Part shown: one piece after another, positions 40,788-51,724 of the stretch
How positions within the stretch are numbered: position 1 is the stretch's first letter
Layout of the letters: each line of letters opens with the position of its first letter
Source of the DNA: Bacillus sp. AFS041924
GTDB lineage: Bacteria; Bacillota; Bacilli; Bacillales; Bacillaceae_G
NCBI RefSeq assembly: GCF_002577195.1
Contig: NZ_NULG01000024.1
Coordinates: forward strand, 1-64,000
DNA length: 64,000 nucleotides
Reading direction: 5' to 3'
Made by a program: the position numbers and the translations under genes
The notes under the pieces: generated by a model
Databases searched by the model: none
Told to the model about the DNA's origin: nothing
What the model saw: only the letters and a program-made list of their open reading frames with translations

Positions 40788-40972
40788 GAGTTTTCCTCCC
40801 TTCAAATATTTATAAGACCACACATCCAGGTGGTTCATAATAAGTTGAAAACAAAGTTTTTGCAAGAAGGAAGAAACCCTCCTTCTCACAAAAACAGTTT
40901 TAACTGTATATTCCTAAATTAGCCCCGGATCTAACCTGCTTAGATTAGCAGTGCTATTTTCTAGGAGCAACC
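40788..40972 (-). ncRNA. Structured rpsL leader with attenuator-like 16-bp helix
   Basis: Two structures lie between the promoter and rpsL. The first (40948-40931) is a 7-bp stem CTAATCT / AGGTTAG with loop AAGC, followed by CCGGGGCTA that can pair with an upstream TAGC. The second (40895-40856) is a 16-bp helix with two wobbles and an 8-nt loop; its 5' arm carries an AGAAGGA piece and the loop GGGTTTCT, hiding an AAGGAGGG site, and its 3' end runs into CTTTGTTTTC, resembling an intrinsic terminator. Such a leader could control the str operon. Confidence 0.55.
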
Positions 40973-40978
40973 TTGAAT

Positions 40979-41008
40979 ATCTTATCATTTTTTATCAATT
41001 GATGTCAA
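40979..41008 (-). promoter_or_regulatory. str operon promoter
   Basis: -35 TTGACA (41008-41003), an 18-bp spacer ending in TGA, and -10 TAAGAT (40984-40979), giving also an extended -10. Located 25 bp past the rpoC stop. Confidence 0.75.
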
Positions 41009-41032
41009 CTCAAGTTTTAAAATATTTTAAGT

Positions 41033-44000
41033 TTATTTTTCAACTAAAACTTCTTCGTTCATTTCAACTGATTCGTTTAAATCTTTAACAAGATCTACTT
41101 TACGGTATCTGTTCATACCAGTACCAGCTGGAACCAACTTACCTATAATAACATTCTCTTTTAATCCTAGCAACTCATCACGTTTTCCTTTAATCGCAGC
41201 GTCAGTTAATACACGCGTTGTTTCTTGGAATGATGCAGCAGATAGGAATGAGTCTGTTTCTAATGATGCTTTTGTAATACCTAATAATAATGGGCGCGCA
41301 GTAGCTGGTTGCTTACCTGCAAATAAAGTTTTCTTATTTGCTTCAGTAAACTGATGTAGTTCTAATAATGTACCTGGTAATAAATCAGTCTCACCTGCAT
41401 CCATTACACGAACTTTCTTCAGCATTTGACGTACCATTACCTCTACGTGTTTATCACCAATTTCTACCCCTTGCATACGGTATACTTTTTGTACTTCACG
41501 TAGTAAGTATTCTTGAACTGCATTTGTACCTTTTACTTTTAGAAGTTCTTTCGGATCAATTGAACCTTCAGTCATTACCTGACCGCGCTCAATTGCTTCA
41601 CCTTCTACAACTTTTAGTCTAGCGCCATAAGGAACTGGGTAGTTTCTAGATTCAACTGTACCTTGAACAATAATTTCTTGTTTATCTTTAGCGTCAGTAG
41701 AAATAGAAATAATACCATCAATTTCAGAAATAACTGCTTGACCTTTAGGATTACGTGCTTCAAATAGCTCTTGAATACGAGGTAAACCTTGAGTAATATC
41801 GTCTCCTGCTACCCCACCTGTATGGAATGTACGCATCGTTAACTGTGTACCTGGTTCACCGATTGATTGAGCAGCGATAATACCAACTGCCTCACCAACT
41901 TCAACCTCAGCACCAGTAGCTAAGTTACGGCCATAACATTTTTTACATACTCCGTGGTTTGTATTACATGTAAATGCAGAACGGATATTAACTTCTTCAA
42001 TACCAGCATCAATAATTTCACGAGCTAAGTCTTCTGTAATTAAATCGTTCTCTTGAGCAAGTAATACACCAGTTTCTGGGTGGCGTATAGTTGCACGCAA
42101 ATGACGACCTACTAAACGATCGTATAATCCTTCAATAATTTCGTTACCTTCTTTAATTGCTTTTACATGTAAACCACGGTCAGTTCCACAATCATCTTGA
42201 CGAACGATTACATCTTGTGCAACGTCTACAAGACGACGAGTTAAGTAACCTGAATCGGCTGTTTTTAGTGCTGTATCGGCAAGACCTTTACGTGCACCAT
42301 GTGTAGAGATGAAGTATTCGAGTACTGTTAGACCTTCACGGAATGAAGATTTGATTGGTAACTCGATAATACGACCAGCCGGGTTGGCCATCAGACCACG
42401 CATACCTGCAAGCTGAGTAAAGTTTGATGCATTACCACGGGCACCAGAGTCACTCATCATAAAGATTGGGTTACGTTTATTTAGGGAAGCCATCAGTTTT
42501 CCTTGAATTACATCTTTCGCATCACTCCAAATTGCGATTACACGATCGTAACGCTCATCTTCTGTGATTAAACCACGACGGAATTGTTTTAGAACCTTAT
42601 CTACTTTCTCTTGAGCTTCAGCAATAATTAATTGCTTCTCAGGTAATACGATGATATCGGATACACCAACTGTAATACCAGCTTTAGTAGAGTGTCTAAA
42701 TCCAAGATCCTTCATGCGGTCTAGCATTTTAGATGTTTCAGTAATTTTGAAACGTTTAAATACTTCAGCGATGATATTTCCAAGTATTTTCTTTTTGAAA
42801 GGAGCAATTTCTTCTCTACTTTCAATAATCTCTTTAATATTCGCACCTTTAGCCACAAAGTACATTTGAGGAGTTTCCTTCTCAAGGTTACTCTGAGTAG
42901 GTTCATTAATATATGGGAACGAAGTAGGCAAGATTTCATTGAAAATCAGCTTACCAACCGTTGTAATTAATAATGAATTATTTTGTTCTTCAGTAAATGT
43001 TTCGTTATTTAACGAATTTGCTGCAACAGCAACTCGAGAATGTAAATGTACATAACCATTTTGGTATGCAATTAGCGCCTCATTAATATCTTTAAATACC
43101 ATACCTTCACCGACAGCGCCTGCACGCTCAAGAGTTAAGTAATAGTTACCTAATACCATATCTTGAGATGGTGTAACTACAGGTTTACCATCTTTCGGGT
43201 TCAGGATGTTTTGTGCTGCAAGCATTAGAATACGAGCTTCTGCTTGTGCTTCACTTGATAACGGTACGTGAACAGCCATTTGGTCACCATCAAAATCGGC
43301 GTTGTATGCAGTACATACAAGAGGATGTAGACGGATTGCACGACCTTCTACTAATGTAGGTTCAAACGCTTGGATACCAAGTCTGTGTAGAGTTGGGGCA
43401 CGGTTTAGTAACACTGGGTGCTCACGAATAACTGATTCTAATACATCCCAAATCTCTGGGTGTAAGCGCTCAATTTTACGTTTCGCTGACTTAATGTTAT
43501 GTGCTAATCCACGCTCTACTAATTCTTTCATCACGAATGGCTTGAATAATTCAATCGCCATTTCTTTTGGTAATCCACATTGGTACATCTGTAAGTTTGG
43601 TCCTACAACAATAACCGAACGACCAGAGTAGTCAACACGTTTACCAAGTAAGTTTTGACGGAAACGTCCTTGCTTACCTTTAAGCATGTGAGAAAGAGAT
43701 TTCAACGGACGGTTACCTGGTCCAGTAACTGGACGGCCACGACGACCATTGTCAATTAACGCATCAACAGCTTCTTGAAGCATACGTTTTTCGTTTTGTA
43801 CGATGATGCTTGGAGCACCAAGGTCTAATAAACGTTTTAAACGGTTGTTACGGTTAATTACACGACGATATAAATCGTTTAGATCTGAAGTTGCAAAACG
43901 CCCACCATCTAATTGAACCATTGGTCGTAATTCAGGTGGGATTACTGGAAGCACATCTAAAATCATCCAAGAAGGCTCATTACCAGAGTTACGGAATGCT

Positions 44001-44641
44001 TCTAACACTTCTAAACGCTTAATAGCTCTTGTACGACGTTGCCCTTGAGCAGTTTTTAACTCTTCTTTTAAAGAATCAACATCTTTTTCAAGGTTAATGT
44101 CGCTTAATAATTTTTTAATTGCTTCAGCACCCATAGATGCTTGGAAAGTTTGACCGTAACGCTCACGATAAGCACGGAACTCTTTCTCAGATAGCAATTG
44201 TTTCTTTTCTAAAGGAGTATCTCCTGCTTCAGTTACTACATAAGAAGCGAAGTAGATTACTTCTTCCAGAGCACGAGGGGACATGTCTAAAACAAGTCCC
44301 ATTCGGCTTGGAATACCTTTGAAATACCAAATATGTGATACTGGTGCAGCTAATTCAATGTGACCCATACGTTCACGACGTACTTTTGCACGAGTTACTT
44401 CAACTCCACAACGATCACAAACTACACCCTTATAGCGTACACGTTTATATTTTCCACAATGACATTCCCAATCTTTTGTAGGACCGAAAATGCGTTCACA
44501 GAAAAGACCATCTTTTTCAGGTTTAAGTGTACGGTAGTTAATTGTTTCAGGTTTTTTAATTTCCCCGTATGACCACGAGCGAATTTTGTCAGGCGATGCA
44601 AGTCCGATCTTCATATACTCGAAATTATTTACATCTATCAA
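41033..44641 (-). CDS. rpoC: RNA polymerase beta' subunit
   Basis: A 1202-residue catalytic subunit. N-terminal zinc site [19 protein letters not shown] near 60-78; catalytic metal site [13 protein letters not shown] near 445; bridge helix and trigger loop region with [19 protein letters not shown] near 925-943; second zinc site [13 protein letters not shown] near 895. Starts with TTG after GGGAGGT, as in B. subtilis rpoC. Follows rpoB by 46 bp. Confidence 0.99.
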   Translation of the reverse strand: MIDVNNFEYMKIGLASPDKIRSWSYGEIKKPETINYRTLKPEKDGLFCERIFGPTKDWECHCGKYKRVRYKGVVCDRCGVEVTRAKVRRERMGHIELAAPVSHIWYFKGIPSRMGLVLDMSPRALEEVIYFASYVVTEAGDTPLEKKQLLSEKEFRAYRERYGQTFQASMGAEAIKKLLSDINLEKDVDSLKEELKTAQGQRRTRAIKRLEVLEAFRNSGNEPSWMILDVLPVIPPELRPMVQLDGGRFATSDLNDLYRRVINRNNRLKRLLDLGAPSIIVQNEKRMLQEAVDALIDNGRRGRPVTGPGNRPLKSLSHMLKGKQGRFRQNLLGKRVDYSGRSVIVVGPNLQMYQCGLPKEMAIELFKPFVMKELVERGLAHNIKSAKRKIERLHPEIWDVLESVIREHPVLLNRAPTLHRLGIQAFEPTLVEGRAIRLHPLVCTAYNADFDGDQMAVHVPLSSEAQAEARILMLAAQNILNPKDGKPVVTPSQDMVLGNYYLTLERAGAVGEGMVFKDINEALIAYQNGYVHLHSRVAVAANSLNNETFTEEQNNSLLITTVGKLIFNEILPTSFPYINEPTQSNLEKETPQMYFVAKGANIKEIIESREEIAPFKKKILGNIIAEVFKRFKITETSKMLDRMKDLGFRHSTKAGITVGVSDIIVLPEKQLIIAEAQEKVDKVLKQFRRGLITEDERYDRVIAIWSDAKDVIQGKLMASLNKRNPIFMMSDSGARGNASNFTQLAGMRGLMANPAGRIIELPIKSSFREGLTVLEYFISTHGARKGLADTALKTADSGYLTRRLVDVAQDVIVRQDDCGTDRGLHVKAIKEGNEIIEGLYDRLVGRHLRATIRHPETGVLLAQENDLITEDLAREIIDAGIEEVNIRSAFTCNTNHGVCKKCYGRNLATGAEVEVGEAVGIIAAQSIGEPGTQLTMRTFHTGGVAGDDITQGLPRIQELFEARNPKGQAVISEIDGIISISTDAKDKQEIIVQGTVESRNYPVPYGARLKVVEGEAIERGQVMTEGSIDPKELLKVKGTNAVQEYLLREVQKVYRMQGVEIGDKHVEVMVRQMLKKVRVMDAGETDLLPGTLLELHQFTEANKKTLFAGKQPATARPLLLGITKASLETDSFLSAASFQETTRVLTDAAIKGKRDELLGLKENVIIGKLVPAGTGMNRYRKVDLVKDLNESVEMNEEVLVEK

Positions 44642-44687
44642 GGGGCCTACCTCCCTTTCTGTCCTAAGGTTTTACCCTATATAATAC

Positions 44688-47600
44688 TTATTCTTTTACG
44701 TATTCCATATCCATCGCTAAATGTTCTGAAGCTTGATCATCATCATCTTCAGTATCGCGCATTTCGATTTCTTGATCTGTAGCAGACATCATTTTAACGT
44801 CCATACCTAGAGATTGTAATTCCTTAATCAATACTTTGAATGATTCAGGAACACCTGGTTCTGGCACATTTTCACCTTTAACGATTGCTTCATATGTTTT
44901 CACACGTCCAACAACGTCATCAGATTTAACAGTTAAGATTTCTTGTAATGTATATGCAGCACCGTATGCTTCAAGTGCCCATACCTCCATCTCACCAAAA
45001 CGCTGCCCACCAAATTGTGCTTTACCACCAAGTGGTTGTTGCGTAACAAGTGAGTAAGGTCCAGTTGAACGAGCATGTAACTTATCGTCAACCATGTGCG
45101 CAAGTTTGATCATATACATGACACCTACAGATACACGGTTATCAAATGGCTCACCTGTACGTCCATCATAAAGTACAGTTTTCGCGTCACGTGCCATACC
45201 AGCTTCTTCAATTGTTCCCCAAACATCTTCCTCACGCGCTCCGTCAAATACTGGAGAAGCAACATGAATGCCAAGGTATCTTGCAGCCATACCTAAGTGT
45301 AGCTCTAATACTTGACCGATGTTCATACGAGAAGGTACCCCTAATGGGTTTAACATGATATCAACTGGCGTTCCATCAGGTAAGAATGGCATATCTTCCT
45401 CTGGTAAAATACGAGAGATAACCCCTTTATTACCATGTCGTCCAGCCATTTTATCCCCTTCAGAGATTTTACGCTTCTGAACGATATAAACACGAACAAG
45501 TTGGTTTACTCCTGGTGGTAATTCATCACCGTTTTCACGCGTGAATACTTTCACATCAAGAATAATTCCGCCTCCACCGTGTGGAACACGTAAAGATGTA
45601 TCACGAACTTCACGAGCTTTTTCACCGAAGATTGCGTGTAGAAGACGTTCTTCAGCAGTTAACTCAGTAACCCCTTTAGGTGTTACTTTACCAACTAGTA
45701 AATCGCCATCTTTTACTTCAGCACCAATTCGGATAATTCCACGCTCATCAAGATTTTTAAGTGCATCTTCACCAACGTTTGGAATATCACGAGTGATTTC
45801 TTCTGGTCCTAATTTTGTATCACGAGCTTCTGATTCATATTCTTCAATATGAACTGAAGTGTAAACATCTTCTTTTACTAGACGACGACTCATAATGATC
45901 GCATCCTCGTAGTTGTAACCGTCCCATGTCATGAATGCAACCAATACGTTACGTCCTAGCGCTAATTCACCTTTTTCCATTGAAGGTCCATCTGCAAGAA
46001 TTTCGCCTCTTACTACTTCATCACCAACACTTACAATTGGTCGTTGGTTATAACAAGTACCTTGGTTAGAACGTACGAATTTTAACATACGATATTTATC
46101 AAGGTCACCTTTAACTTTTTGTCCATCTACATCTGAGTAGCGACGTACCCAAACTTCTTTCGCTTCAACACGTTCAACGATACCTGGGTGTTTACAAATT
46201 ACTGCAGCACCTGAGTCTTTTGCTGATACGTATTCCATACCTGTACCTACGATTGGAGATTCAGGGTTTAATAAAGGAACTGCTTGACGTTGCATGTTCG
46301 CTCCCATTAGGGCACGGTTCGAGTCATCGTTCTCTAAGAAAGGAATACATGCTGTCGCAGCTGAAACTACTTGTTTAGGAGATACATCCATGTAGTCAAT
46401 ACGTTCACGTTTAACAACTGTGTTGTCTCCACGGAAACGAGCTACTACATCTTCATCTAAGAAGCTACCGTCATCACCTAAACGAGCATTCGCTTGGGCT
46501 ACAACGTATAAATCTTCTTCATCGGCAGTTAAGTAATCAATTTTATCAGTTAGTCGACCTGTTTCAGGAGACACACGACGATATGGAGTTTCAATGAAAC
46601 CAAATTGATTTACCTTTGCATAAGAAGAAAGTGAGTTAATTAACCCAATATTCGGTCCCTCAGGCGTTTCAATCGGACACATACGACCATAGTGAGAGTA
46701 ATGAACGTCACGTACTTCAAAGCCTGCACGCTCACGCGTTAAACCACCTGGTCCTAAAGCTGATAGTCTTCGTTTATGAGTTAATTCTGCAAGAGGGTTT
46801 GTTTGGTCCATGAATTGTGATAACTGTGAGCTACCAAAGAATTCCTTTATTGAAGCAATTACAGGGCGAATATTAATTAACGCCTGTGGAGTAACTGCAT
46901 TTGTATCTTGAATTGACATACGTTCACGAACTACACGCTCCATACGAGATAAACCGATACGGAATTGGTTTTGAAGTAATTCTCCAACTGAACGTAAACG
47001 ACGATTTCCTAAATGGTCAATATCGTCAGTGTCACCTACGTTATGTAGCAGGTTAAAGAAGTAAGAAATAGAAGCGATAATGTCTGCAGGTGAAATATTT
47101 TTCACACTTTTACTTACATTCGCATTTCCGATAACTTGAATAACTTGCTCGCCATCACCTTCAACAGGAGCGTAAATTTTAATAGATTGTAGAGTAATCT
47201 CATCTTCCAATACGCCAGCTGCAGGGTGAGCAATCTTTTCACCAATATTCTTCTCTAAGAACGGAATAATGCGATCTAAAGTACGGCGATCAAGAGTTGT
47301 CCCTTTTTCCACAATAATTTCACCAGTTTCTGGATCCACTAATGTTTCTGCAATACGTTGGTTAAATAGTCTATTTTTAATGTGTAATTTTTTATTTATT
47401 TTGTAGCGTCCAACGCTAGCTAAATCATAACGCTTTGGATCAAAGAAGCGAGTGATTAATAGGTTTTTAGCATTTTCTACTGTAGGTGGTTCACCTGGAC
47501 GTAATCTTTCATAGATTTCAAGAAGCGCTTTTTCAGTGCTATCTGTGTTATCTTTTTCAAGTGTATTACGCAGGTATTCGTTTTCGCCTAATAAGTCTAG

Positions 47601-48224
47601 AATCTCTTGGTCTGTACCAAACCCAAGCGAACGTAGTAGTACCGTTACAGGTAATTTTCTCGTACGGTCAATACGTACATAAACTACATCCTTCGCGTCC
47701 GTTTCGTACTCTAACCAAGCACCACGGTTTGGAATAACTGTAGCCGTAAAACCTTTTTTACCATTTTTGTCGATCTTTCCACTATAGTACACACTTGGAG
47801 AACGTACTAATTGTGAAACGATTACACGTTCAGCACCATTAATAATGAATGTGCCTGTGTCCGTCATCAATGGGAAATCACCCATGAAAACGTCTTGCTC
47901 TTTAACTTCGCCAGTTTCCTTATTTAATAGGCGAACTTTTACTCGAAGTGGAGCAGCGTAGTTTACGTCACGCTCTTTTGATTCTTCTACAACATACTTC
48001 GGCTCACCTAAACTGTAATCAATGAATTCTAATGATAGATTACCTGTGAAATCCTCAATTGGAGAAATATCTTGGAACATTTCTCTCAAACCTTCATCTA
48101 AAAACCATTGGTAAGATGCTGTTTGAATTTCAATTAAGTTAGGTAACTCTAAAACCTCACTGATACGAGCATAGCTTCTGCGTTGGCGGTGTCGTCCATA
48201 TTGAACTAGTTGACCTGTCAACAT
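44688..48224 (-). CDS. rpoB: RNA polymerase beta subunit
   Basis: A 1178-residue catalytic subunit. The rifampicin region reads [20 protein letters not shown] then [18 protein letters not shown], wild type at the usual resistance positions. Catalytic-core blocks [23 protein letters not shown] and [10 protein letters not shown] are intact. The ATG at 48224 is favoured, with AAGGGG upstream; a GTG at 48230 overlaps that site. Preceded by its own promoter at the end of the methyltransferase gene and an attenuator-like hairpin. Confidence 0.99.
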   Translation of the reverse strand: MLTGQLVQYGRHRQRRSYARISEVLELPNLIEIQTASYQWFLDEGLREMFQDISPIEDFTGNLSLEFIDYSLGEPKYVVEESKERDVNYAAPLRVKVRLLNKETGEVKEQDVFMGDFPLMTDTGTFIINGAERVIVSQLVRSPSVYYSGKIDKNGKKGFTATVIPNRGAWLEYETDAKDVVYVRIDRTRKLPVTVLLRSLGFGTDQEILDLLGENEYLRNTLEKDNTDSTEKALLEIYERLRPGEPPTVENAKNLLITRFFDPKRYDLASVGRYKINKKLHIKNRLFNQRIAETLVDPETGEIIVEKGTTLDRRTLDRIIPFLEKNIGEKIAHPAAGVLEDEITLQSIKIYAPVEGDGEQVIQVIGNANVSKSVKNISPADIIASISYFFNLLHNVGDTDDIDHLGNRRLRSVGELLQNQFRIGLSRMERVVRERMSIQDTNAVTPQALINIRPVIASIKEFFGSSQLSQFMDQTNPLAELTHKRRLSALGPGGLTRERAGFEVRDVHYSHYGRMCPIETPEGPNIGLINSLSSYAKVNQFGFIETPYRRVSPETGRLTDKIDYLTADEEDLYVVAQANARLGDDGSFLDEDVVARFRGDNTVVKRERIDYMDVSPKQVVSAATACIPFLENDDSNRALMGANMQRQAVPLLNPESPIVGTGMEYVSAKDSGAAVICKHPGIVERVEAKEVWVRRYSDVDGQKVKGDLDKYRMLKFVRSNQGTCYNQRPIVSVGDEVVRGEILADGPSMEKGELALGRNVLVAFMTWDGYNYEDAIIMSRRLVKEDVYTSVHIEEYESEARDTKLGPEEITRDIPNVGEDALKNLDERGIIRIGAEVKDGDLLVGKVTPKGVTELTAEERLLHAIFGEKAREVRDTSLRVPHGGGGIILDVKVFTRENGDELPPGVNQLVRVYIVQKRKISEGDKMAGRHGNKGVISRILPEEDMPFLPDGTPVDIMLNPLGVPSRMNIGQVLELHLGMAARYLGIHVASPVFDGAREEDVWGTIEEAGMARDAKTVLYDGRTGEPFDNRVSVGVMYMIKLAHMVDDKLHARSTGPYSLVTQQPLGGKAQFGGQRFGEMEVWALEAYGAAYTLQEILTVKSDDVVGRVKTYEAIVKGENVPEPGVPESFKVLIKELQSLGMDVKMMSATDQEIEMRDTEDDDDQASEHLAMDMEYVKE

Positions 48225-48310
48225 ATTCACCCCTTAAATCAAGAGTATTTATAACAAAAAAATAGTAACAAATAAGCAGAAAAATTCCCTTACTTGTTAA
48301 ACAAAAAATA

Positions 48311-48336
48311 AAATGGTTTCAAAATGAAAACCATTT
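48311..48336 (-). terminator. Attenuator-like hairpin in the rpoB leader
   Basis: 9-bp stem AAATGGTTT / AAACCATTT, 8-nt loop, then TATTTTTTGTTT on the minus strand. It is downstream of the rpoB promoter (48443-48471) and 87 bp upstream of rpoB, so it can end upstream transcripts and also attenuate rpoB. Confidence 0.7.
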
Positions 48337-48442
48337 ATTAAACTCAACGACAGTCATTTTACTATCATTTCCAAAGAATATAGAAATATACCCACTTTCA
48401 AAAAAATCATTTTTGAAAATAAATATATATTGGCATTTAATA

Positions 48443-48471
48443 ATACTATCACAAGCAAAAATTAGAGTCAA
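48443..48471 (-). promoter_or_regulatory. rpoBC promoter
   Basis: -35 TTGACT (48471-48466), a 17-bp spacer and -10 TAGTAT (48448-48443). The -35 overlaps the last codon of the upstream methyltransferase gene. Confidence 0.65.
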
Positions 48472-49067
48472 TCTTTTTTACTTTTTATGATATAATATCC
48501 TTTATCTTTTTTTACTACCTCTACTTCATCGAAAATTCCTTTTAGTAGTTCAAGAGCAGAGGGTGCTCCTTGCTTCTTTTGTATTACTACCCAAAGCTCT
48601 CCACCAGGAAGTAATCGATCATGTGACTCTTTTAGAATTTCATGAACAACACTTTTTCCAGCACGAATCGGAGGATTCGTTAGAATCGCCGCGTATTCAC
48701 CAGTCACATTTTCATAAATGCTACTTTCATAGATTTTCACATTCTCTATTTTATTTACGATCGCATTTTCTTTCGCTAATTCAATCGCTCTTAAATTCAC
48801 ATCAACCATTTCTACTGTACGGTTCGAATCATCTTTTGCGATCGATAATCCAATTGGACCGTATCCACAACCAACATCTAAAATATTCCCTTCTATTTCC
48901 GGAAAGGTAAATTCATTTATTAAAACTCGCGACCCAAAGTCTACTTCATTTCTAGAAAAAACACCTGAATCAGATTGGAATTTCAAATCATTACCTCTCA
49001 AAGTAAATGAAAATACCTTTTTATCGGTTTTACTATTCGGTTGATTTGTAAAATAATGATCTGCCAT
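48468..49067 (-). CDS. RsmC-like class I methyltransferase (YbxB)
   Basis: A 199-residue SAM-dependent methyltransferase. Motif I DVGCGYGPIGL near 60-70 and the catalytic NPP motif TNPPIRAG near 127 match the RsmC/RlmG family that makes m2G in rRNA. It corresponds to B. subtilis YbxB by position between rplL and rpoB. The ATG at 49067 is used, with AGAAGGA upstream. The exact target base is not established here. Confidence 0.88.
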   Translation of the reverse strand: MADHYFTNQPNSKTDKKVFSFTLRGNDLKFQSDSGVFSRNEVDFGSRVLINEFTFPEIEGNILDVGCGYGPIGLSIAKDDSNRTVEMVDVNLRAIELAKENAIVNKIENVKIYESSIYENVTGEYAAILTNPPIRAGKSVVHEILKESHDRLLPGGELWVVIQKKQGAPSALELLKGIFDEVEVVKKDKGYYIIKSKKD

Positions 49068-49132
49068 ATCAATTCCTTCTTTCATATTTTCTTATCAATA
49101 GCCTTCCCAAAAGCAATCCCGTATGTACAAAA

Positions 49133-49156
49133 AAAGCTCGCATAAATGCGAGCTTT
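49133..49156 (-). terminator. Terminator after rplL
   Basis: Perfect 10-bp stem (AAAGCTCGCA / TGCGAGCTTT, loop TTTA) followed by TTTTT on the minus strand, 19 bp past the rplL stop. Confidence 0.92.
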
Positions 49157-49175
49157 CCTAAAAACTTTTCAGAAA

Positions 49176-49535
49176 TTACTTAACTTCTACGTTAGCGCCA
49201 ACTTCTTCAAGTTTAGCTTTCATTTCTTCAGCTTCTTCTTTGCTGATTCCTTCTTTAATTGCTTTAGGAGTGTTGTCAACTAATTCTTTAGCTTCTTTTA
49301 ATCCTAAACCAGTTAATTCACGAACTACTTTGATTACTTTGATTTTTTGGTCGCCAGGGCTAGCTAATACTAAATCAAATTCAGTTTGCTCAGCAGCAGC
49401 TTCAGCACCTGGAGCCATCATAGCCATAGGAGCAGCAGCAGTTACGCCAAACTCTTCTTCGATTGCTTTTACTAAGTCATTTAATTCTAATACAGTCATA
49501 TTTTTAACTGCTTCAATGATTTGTTCTTTAGTCAT
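49176..49535 (-). CDS. rplL: 50S ribosomal protein L7/L12
   Basis: A 119-residue stalk protein: N-terminal dimerisation helix (about 1-32), an Ala/Met-rich hinge ([18 protein letters not shown]) and the C-terminal factor-binding domain with [20 protein letters not shown]. Recruits and activates translational GTPases. SD AGGAGG precedes the ATG; 56 bp after rplJ. Confidence 0.98.
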   Translation of the reverse strand: MTKEQIIEAVKNMTVLELNDLVKAIEEEFGVTAAAPMAMMAPGAEAAAEQTEFDLVLASPGDQKIKVIKVVRELTGLGLKEAKELVDNTPKAIKEGISKEEAEEMKAKLEEVGANVEVK

Positions 49536-49591
49536 TGTTAATTTCCTCCTTGTTTATACCTTTAAATTATATATTTTAAGCGATCTTGGCA

Positions 49592-50092
49592 TTAAGCGCC
49601 TTGTTCTTCTTTTTGTTCTGCAACTGCTTTAGTTGCAAGAGCGAAGTTGCGGATTGGTGCTTGTAGCACGCTAAGCAACATAGAAAGTAAACCTTCGCGA
49701 GATGGAAGTTCAGCAAGAGCTTTCACTTCTTCAACAGTAGCAACATTTCCTTCGATTACACCAGCTTTAATTTCTAAAGCTTCATGTTTCTTAGCGAAAT
49801 CGTTGATTACTTTAGCAGGAGCAATTACATCCTCCGTACTAAACGCGATTGCGTTTGGACCAGTTAATGATTCGTTTAAATCAGCTAATCCAGCTTCTTC
49901 AGCAGCACGACGAGTTAAAGTGTTTTTGTAAACTTTGAACTCAACGCCAGCTTCACGTAATTGCTTACGCAATTCAGTCACTTCAGCAACATTTAAACCA
50001 CGGTAGTCAACAACAATTGTTGATTTGCTTTCACGTAATTTTGCAGCTACTTCAGATACAACTTGTTTTTTTGCTTCTAATACTGCGCTCAT
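49592..50092 (-). CDS. rplJ: 50S ribosomal protein L10
   Basis: A 166-residue L10 that anchors the L7/L12 dimers. N-terminal rRNA-binding domain with [20 protein letters not shown], and a C-terminal helix ([19 protein letters not shown]) that carries L7/L12. With L12 it probably represses its own operon at the L10 leader directly upstream. SD AGGAGGT precedes the ATG. Confidence 0.98.
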   Translation of the reverse strand: MSAVLEAKKQVVSEVAAKLRESKSTIVVDYRGLNVAEVTELRKQLREAGVEFKVYKNTLTRRAAEEAGLADLNESLTGPNAIAFSTEDVIAPAKVINDFAKKHEALEIKAGVIEGNVATVEEVKALAELPSREGLLSMLLSVLQAPIRNFALATKAVAEQKEEQGA

Positions 50093-50275
50093 TTATTACA
50101 CCTCCTGTGGATTTTAGTGTGTATACCGCAAAAGTGTAACCATAGCAAAACCTCCACGAATTTTTCAAAAAAGACATGGAGGTTGTATATGCACGAATTT
50201 ATCAGTTATACACCTCGGTAGGATATTAAGCGTTAGCACCTACTGTCTACGGTAGTCTATTTAATTAGCAAGACA
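50093..50275 (-). ncRNA. L10 leader (rplJL autoregulatory leader)
   Basis: The rplJ 5' UTR has the conserved region around AGACAGTAGGTGCTAACGCT and ATCCTACCGAGG (50260-50211), where GTAGG and CCTAC pair; this is the known L10-L12 binding leader. A second, attenuator-like hairpin AACCTCCA / TGGAGGTT (50184-50177 with 50156-50149) is followed by TTTT. Confidence 0.82.
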
Positions 50276-50281
50276 ATCTCC

Positions 50282-50310
50282 ATTATAGAGAGTTCTTGTC
50301 GAATTGTCAA
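50282..50310 (-). promoter_or_regulatory. rplJL promoter, perfect consensus
   Basis: -35 TTGACA (50310-50305), exactly 17 bp, and -10 TATAAT (50287-50282): a full sigma-A consensus, 15 bp past the rplA stop. Confidence 0.88.
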
Positions 50311-50324
50311 CTTTGTTTTATATC

Positions 50325-51014
50325 TTAGAAACTAGCTGGATCTACTTTGATACCAGGGCCCATAGTTGAAGTGATTGCTACGTTCTTCATGTATGTTCCT
50401 TTAGCAGCAGCAGGTTTAACTTTTACCATAGTTTCAAAGATTGTTGTAAAGTTTTCTACTAACTTTTCGTTTTCGAAAGATACCTTACCGATTGGTACGT
50501 GAATGTTACCAGCTTTATCAACACGGTATTCAACTTTACCAGCTTTGATTTCGTTAACAGCTTTTGTTACGTCAAATGTAACTGTACCTGTTTTAGGGTT
50601 TGGCATTAAACCTTTAGGTCCTAATACACGTCCTAATTTTCCAACTTCAGCCATCATGTCTGGAGTTGCTACTACTACATCAAAATCGAACCAACCTTGT
50701 TGGATTTTGTTAATCATGTCAGCATCGCCTACGAAATCAGCACCAGCAGCTTCAGCTTCTTTAGCTTTTTCACCCTTAGCGAATACTAATACACGTTGTA
50801 CTTTACCAGTACCGTGTGGAAGAACTACTGCACCACGAATTTGTTGGTCAGCTTTCTTTGGATCTACTCCTAAACGGAATGCTACTTCAACTGTTGCATC
50901 AAAGTTAACAGTAGTAGTCTTTTTAACAAGTTCTACAGCTTCGTTTACTGCGTAAACCGCTGTACGATCTACTAATTTAATAGCTTCTTGGTATTTTTTA
51001 CCTTTGTTAGCCAT
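50325..51014 (-). CDS. rplA: 50S ribosomal protein L1
   Basis: A 229-residue L1 (two-domain stalk protein that moves with E-site tRNA). Family blocks [23 protein letters not shown] and [17 protein letters not shown] are present. L1 commonly represses its own operon by binding the mRNA; related motifs stand before rplA and rplK here. SD AGGAGG precedes the ATG. Confidence 0.98.
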   Translation of the reverse strand: MANKGKKYQEAIKLVDRTAVYAVNEAVELVKKTTTVNFDATVEVAFRLGVDPKKADQQIRGAVVLPHGTGKVQRVLVFAKGEKAKEAEAAGADFVGDADMINKIQQGWFDFDVVVATPDMMAEVGKLGRVLGPKGLMPNPKTGTVTFDVTKAVNEIKAGKVEYRVDKAGNIHVPIGKVSFENEKLVENFTTIFETMVKVKPAAAKGTYMKNVAITSTMGPGIKVDPASF

Positions 51015-51031
51015 GTTTTATTCCTCCTAAT

Positions 51032-51057
51032 GTGGTTTTAACGGATTTTCCTCCCAC
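51032..51057 (-). promoter_or_regulatory. Candidate L1-binding motif before rplA
   Basis: GTGGGAGG...CCGTTAAAACCAC, 26 nt with GTGG/CCAC ends, is shared almost exactly with a motif before rplK (51582-51609). Placed 17 nt upstream of the rplA ATG. Binding by L1 is inferred from the L1-operon context only. Confidence 0.5.
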
Positions 51058-51063
51058 GAATAA

Positions 51064-51101
51064 AGGTTGCGATAAAACACATCAAAAGATGTTCGCAACC
51101 T
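51064..51101 (-). promoter_or_regulatory. Hairpin in the rplK-rplA spacer
   Basis: AGGTTGCGA / TCGCAACCT (9 bp) with an inner ACATC-TTTT-GATGT stem; no T run of note follows. Confidence 0.5.
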
Positions 51102-51129
51102 CCTCAATCACACCTTATTGAAGATGGGA

Positions 51130-51555
51130 TTAGTCTTCAATAACGATACCCATACTACGTGCAGTACCTTCTACCATACGCATAGCAGCTTCAACAGAAG
51201 CAGCATTTAAGTCAGGCATTTTTTGTTCAGCAATCTCACGCACTTTGTCGCGTTTTACTGTTGCTACTTTTTTACGATTTGGTTCACCTGAACCAGACTC
51301 TATACCAGCCGCTACTTTAAGAAGTACAGCAGCAGGAGGAGTTTTCGTAATAAATGTAAACGAACGATCTTCGAATACAGTGATTTCAACAGGAATGATT
51401 AGACCAGCTTGGTCAGCTGTACGAGCGTTGAACTCTTTACAGAATCCCATGATGTTAACACCTGCTTGTCCTAGTGCAGGACCAACTGGTGGTGCTGGGT
51501 TTGCTTTACCTGCAGGAATTTGCAATTTTACCATTTTAATTACTTTTTTAGCCAC
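51130..51555 (-). CDS. rplK: 50S ribosomal protein L11
   Basis: A 141-residue L11 that forms the thiostrepton site with 23S rRNA and activates RelA. Proline-rich [21 protein letters not shown] is present. It starts at GTG 51555, nine nt after AAGGAGG; the frame is open back to 51609 through its leader. First gene of rplK-rplA after nusG. Confidence 0.97.
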   Translation of the reverse strand: MAKKVIKMVKLQIPAGKANPAPPVGPALGQAGVNIMGFCKEFNARTADQAGLIIPVEITVFEDRSFTFITKTPPAAVLLKVAAGIESGSGEPNRKKVATVKRDKVREIAEQKMPDLNAASVEAAMRMVEGTARSMGIVIED

Positions 51556-51581
51556 GAGACACACCTCCTTAAGTCCGTGAT

Positions 51582-51609
51582 GTGGTAACGGGTTTTTACA
51601 CCCTCCCAC
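51582..51609 (-). promoter_or_regulatory. Candidate L1-binding motif before rplK
   Basis: GTGGGAGG...CCCGTTACCAC, 28 nt, matches the motif before rplA (51032-51057). A possible TTGCAT-17-TAGACT promoter lies at about 51690-51720, so the motif would be in the rplK leader. Confidence 0.5.
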
Positions 51610-51724
51610 TCATATCGTTTTGCATTTTCATGCATATTCTTATACAGAAGTTAATATCATCTTTTCGATGCATATTGACCTTTAAAAGTCTAACATTTTC
51701 AAATTAAAAATGCAAGGTCTTGTA

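Noticed and set aside
41009-41032. AT-rich palindrome after rpoC as terminator
   Set aside because: TAAAATATTTTA is weak and has no GC stem; the str promoter lies directly after it.
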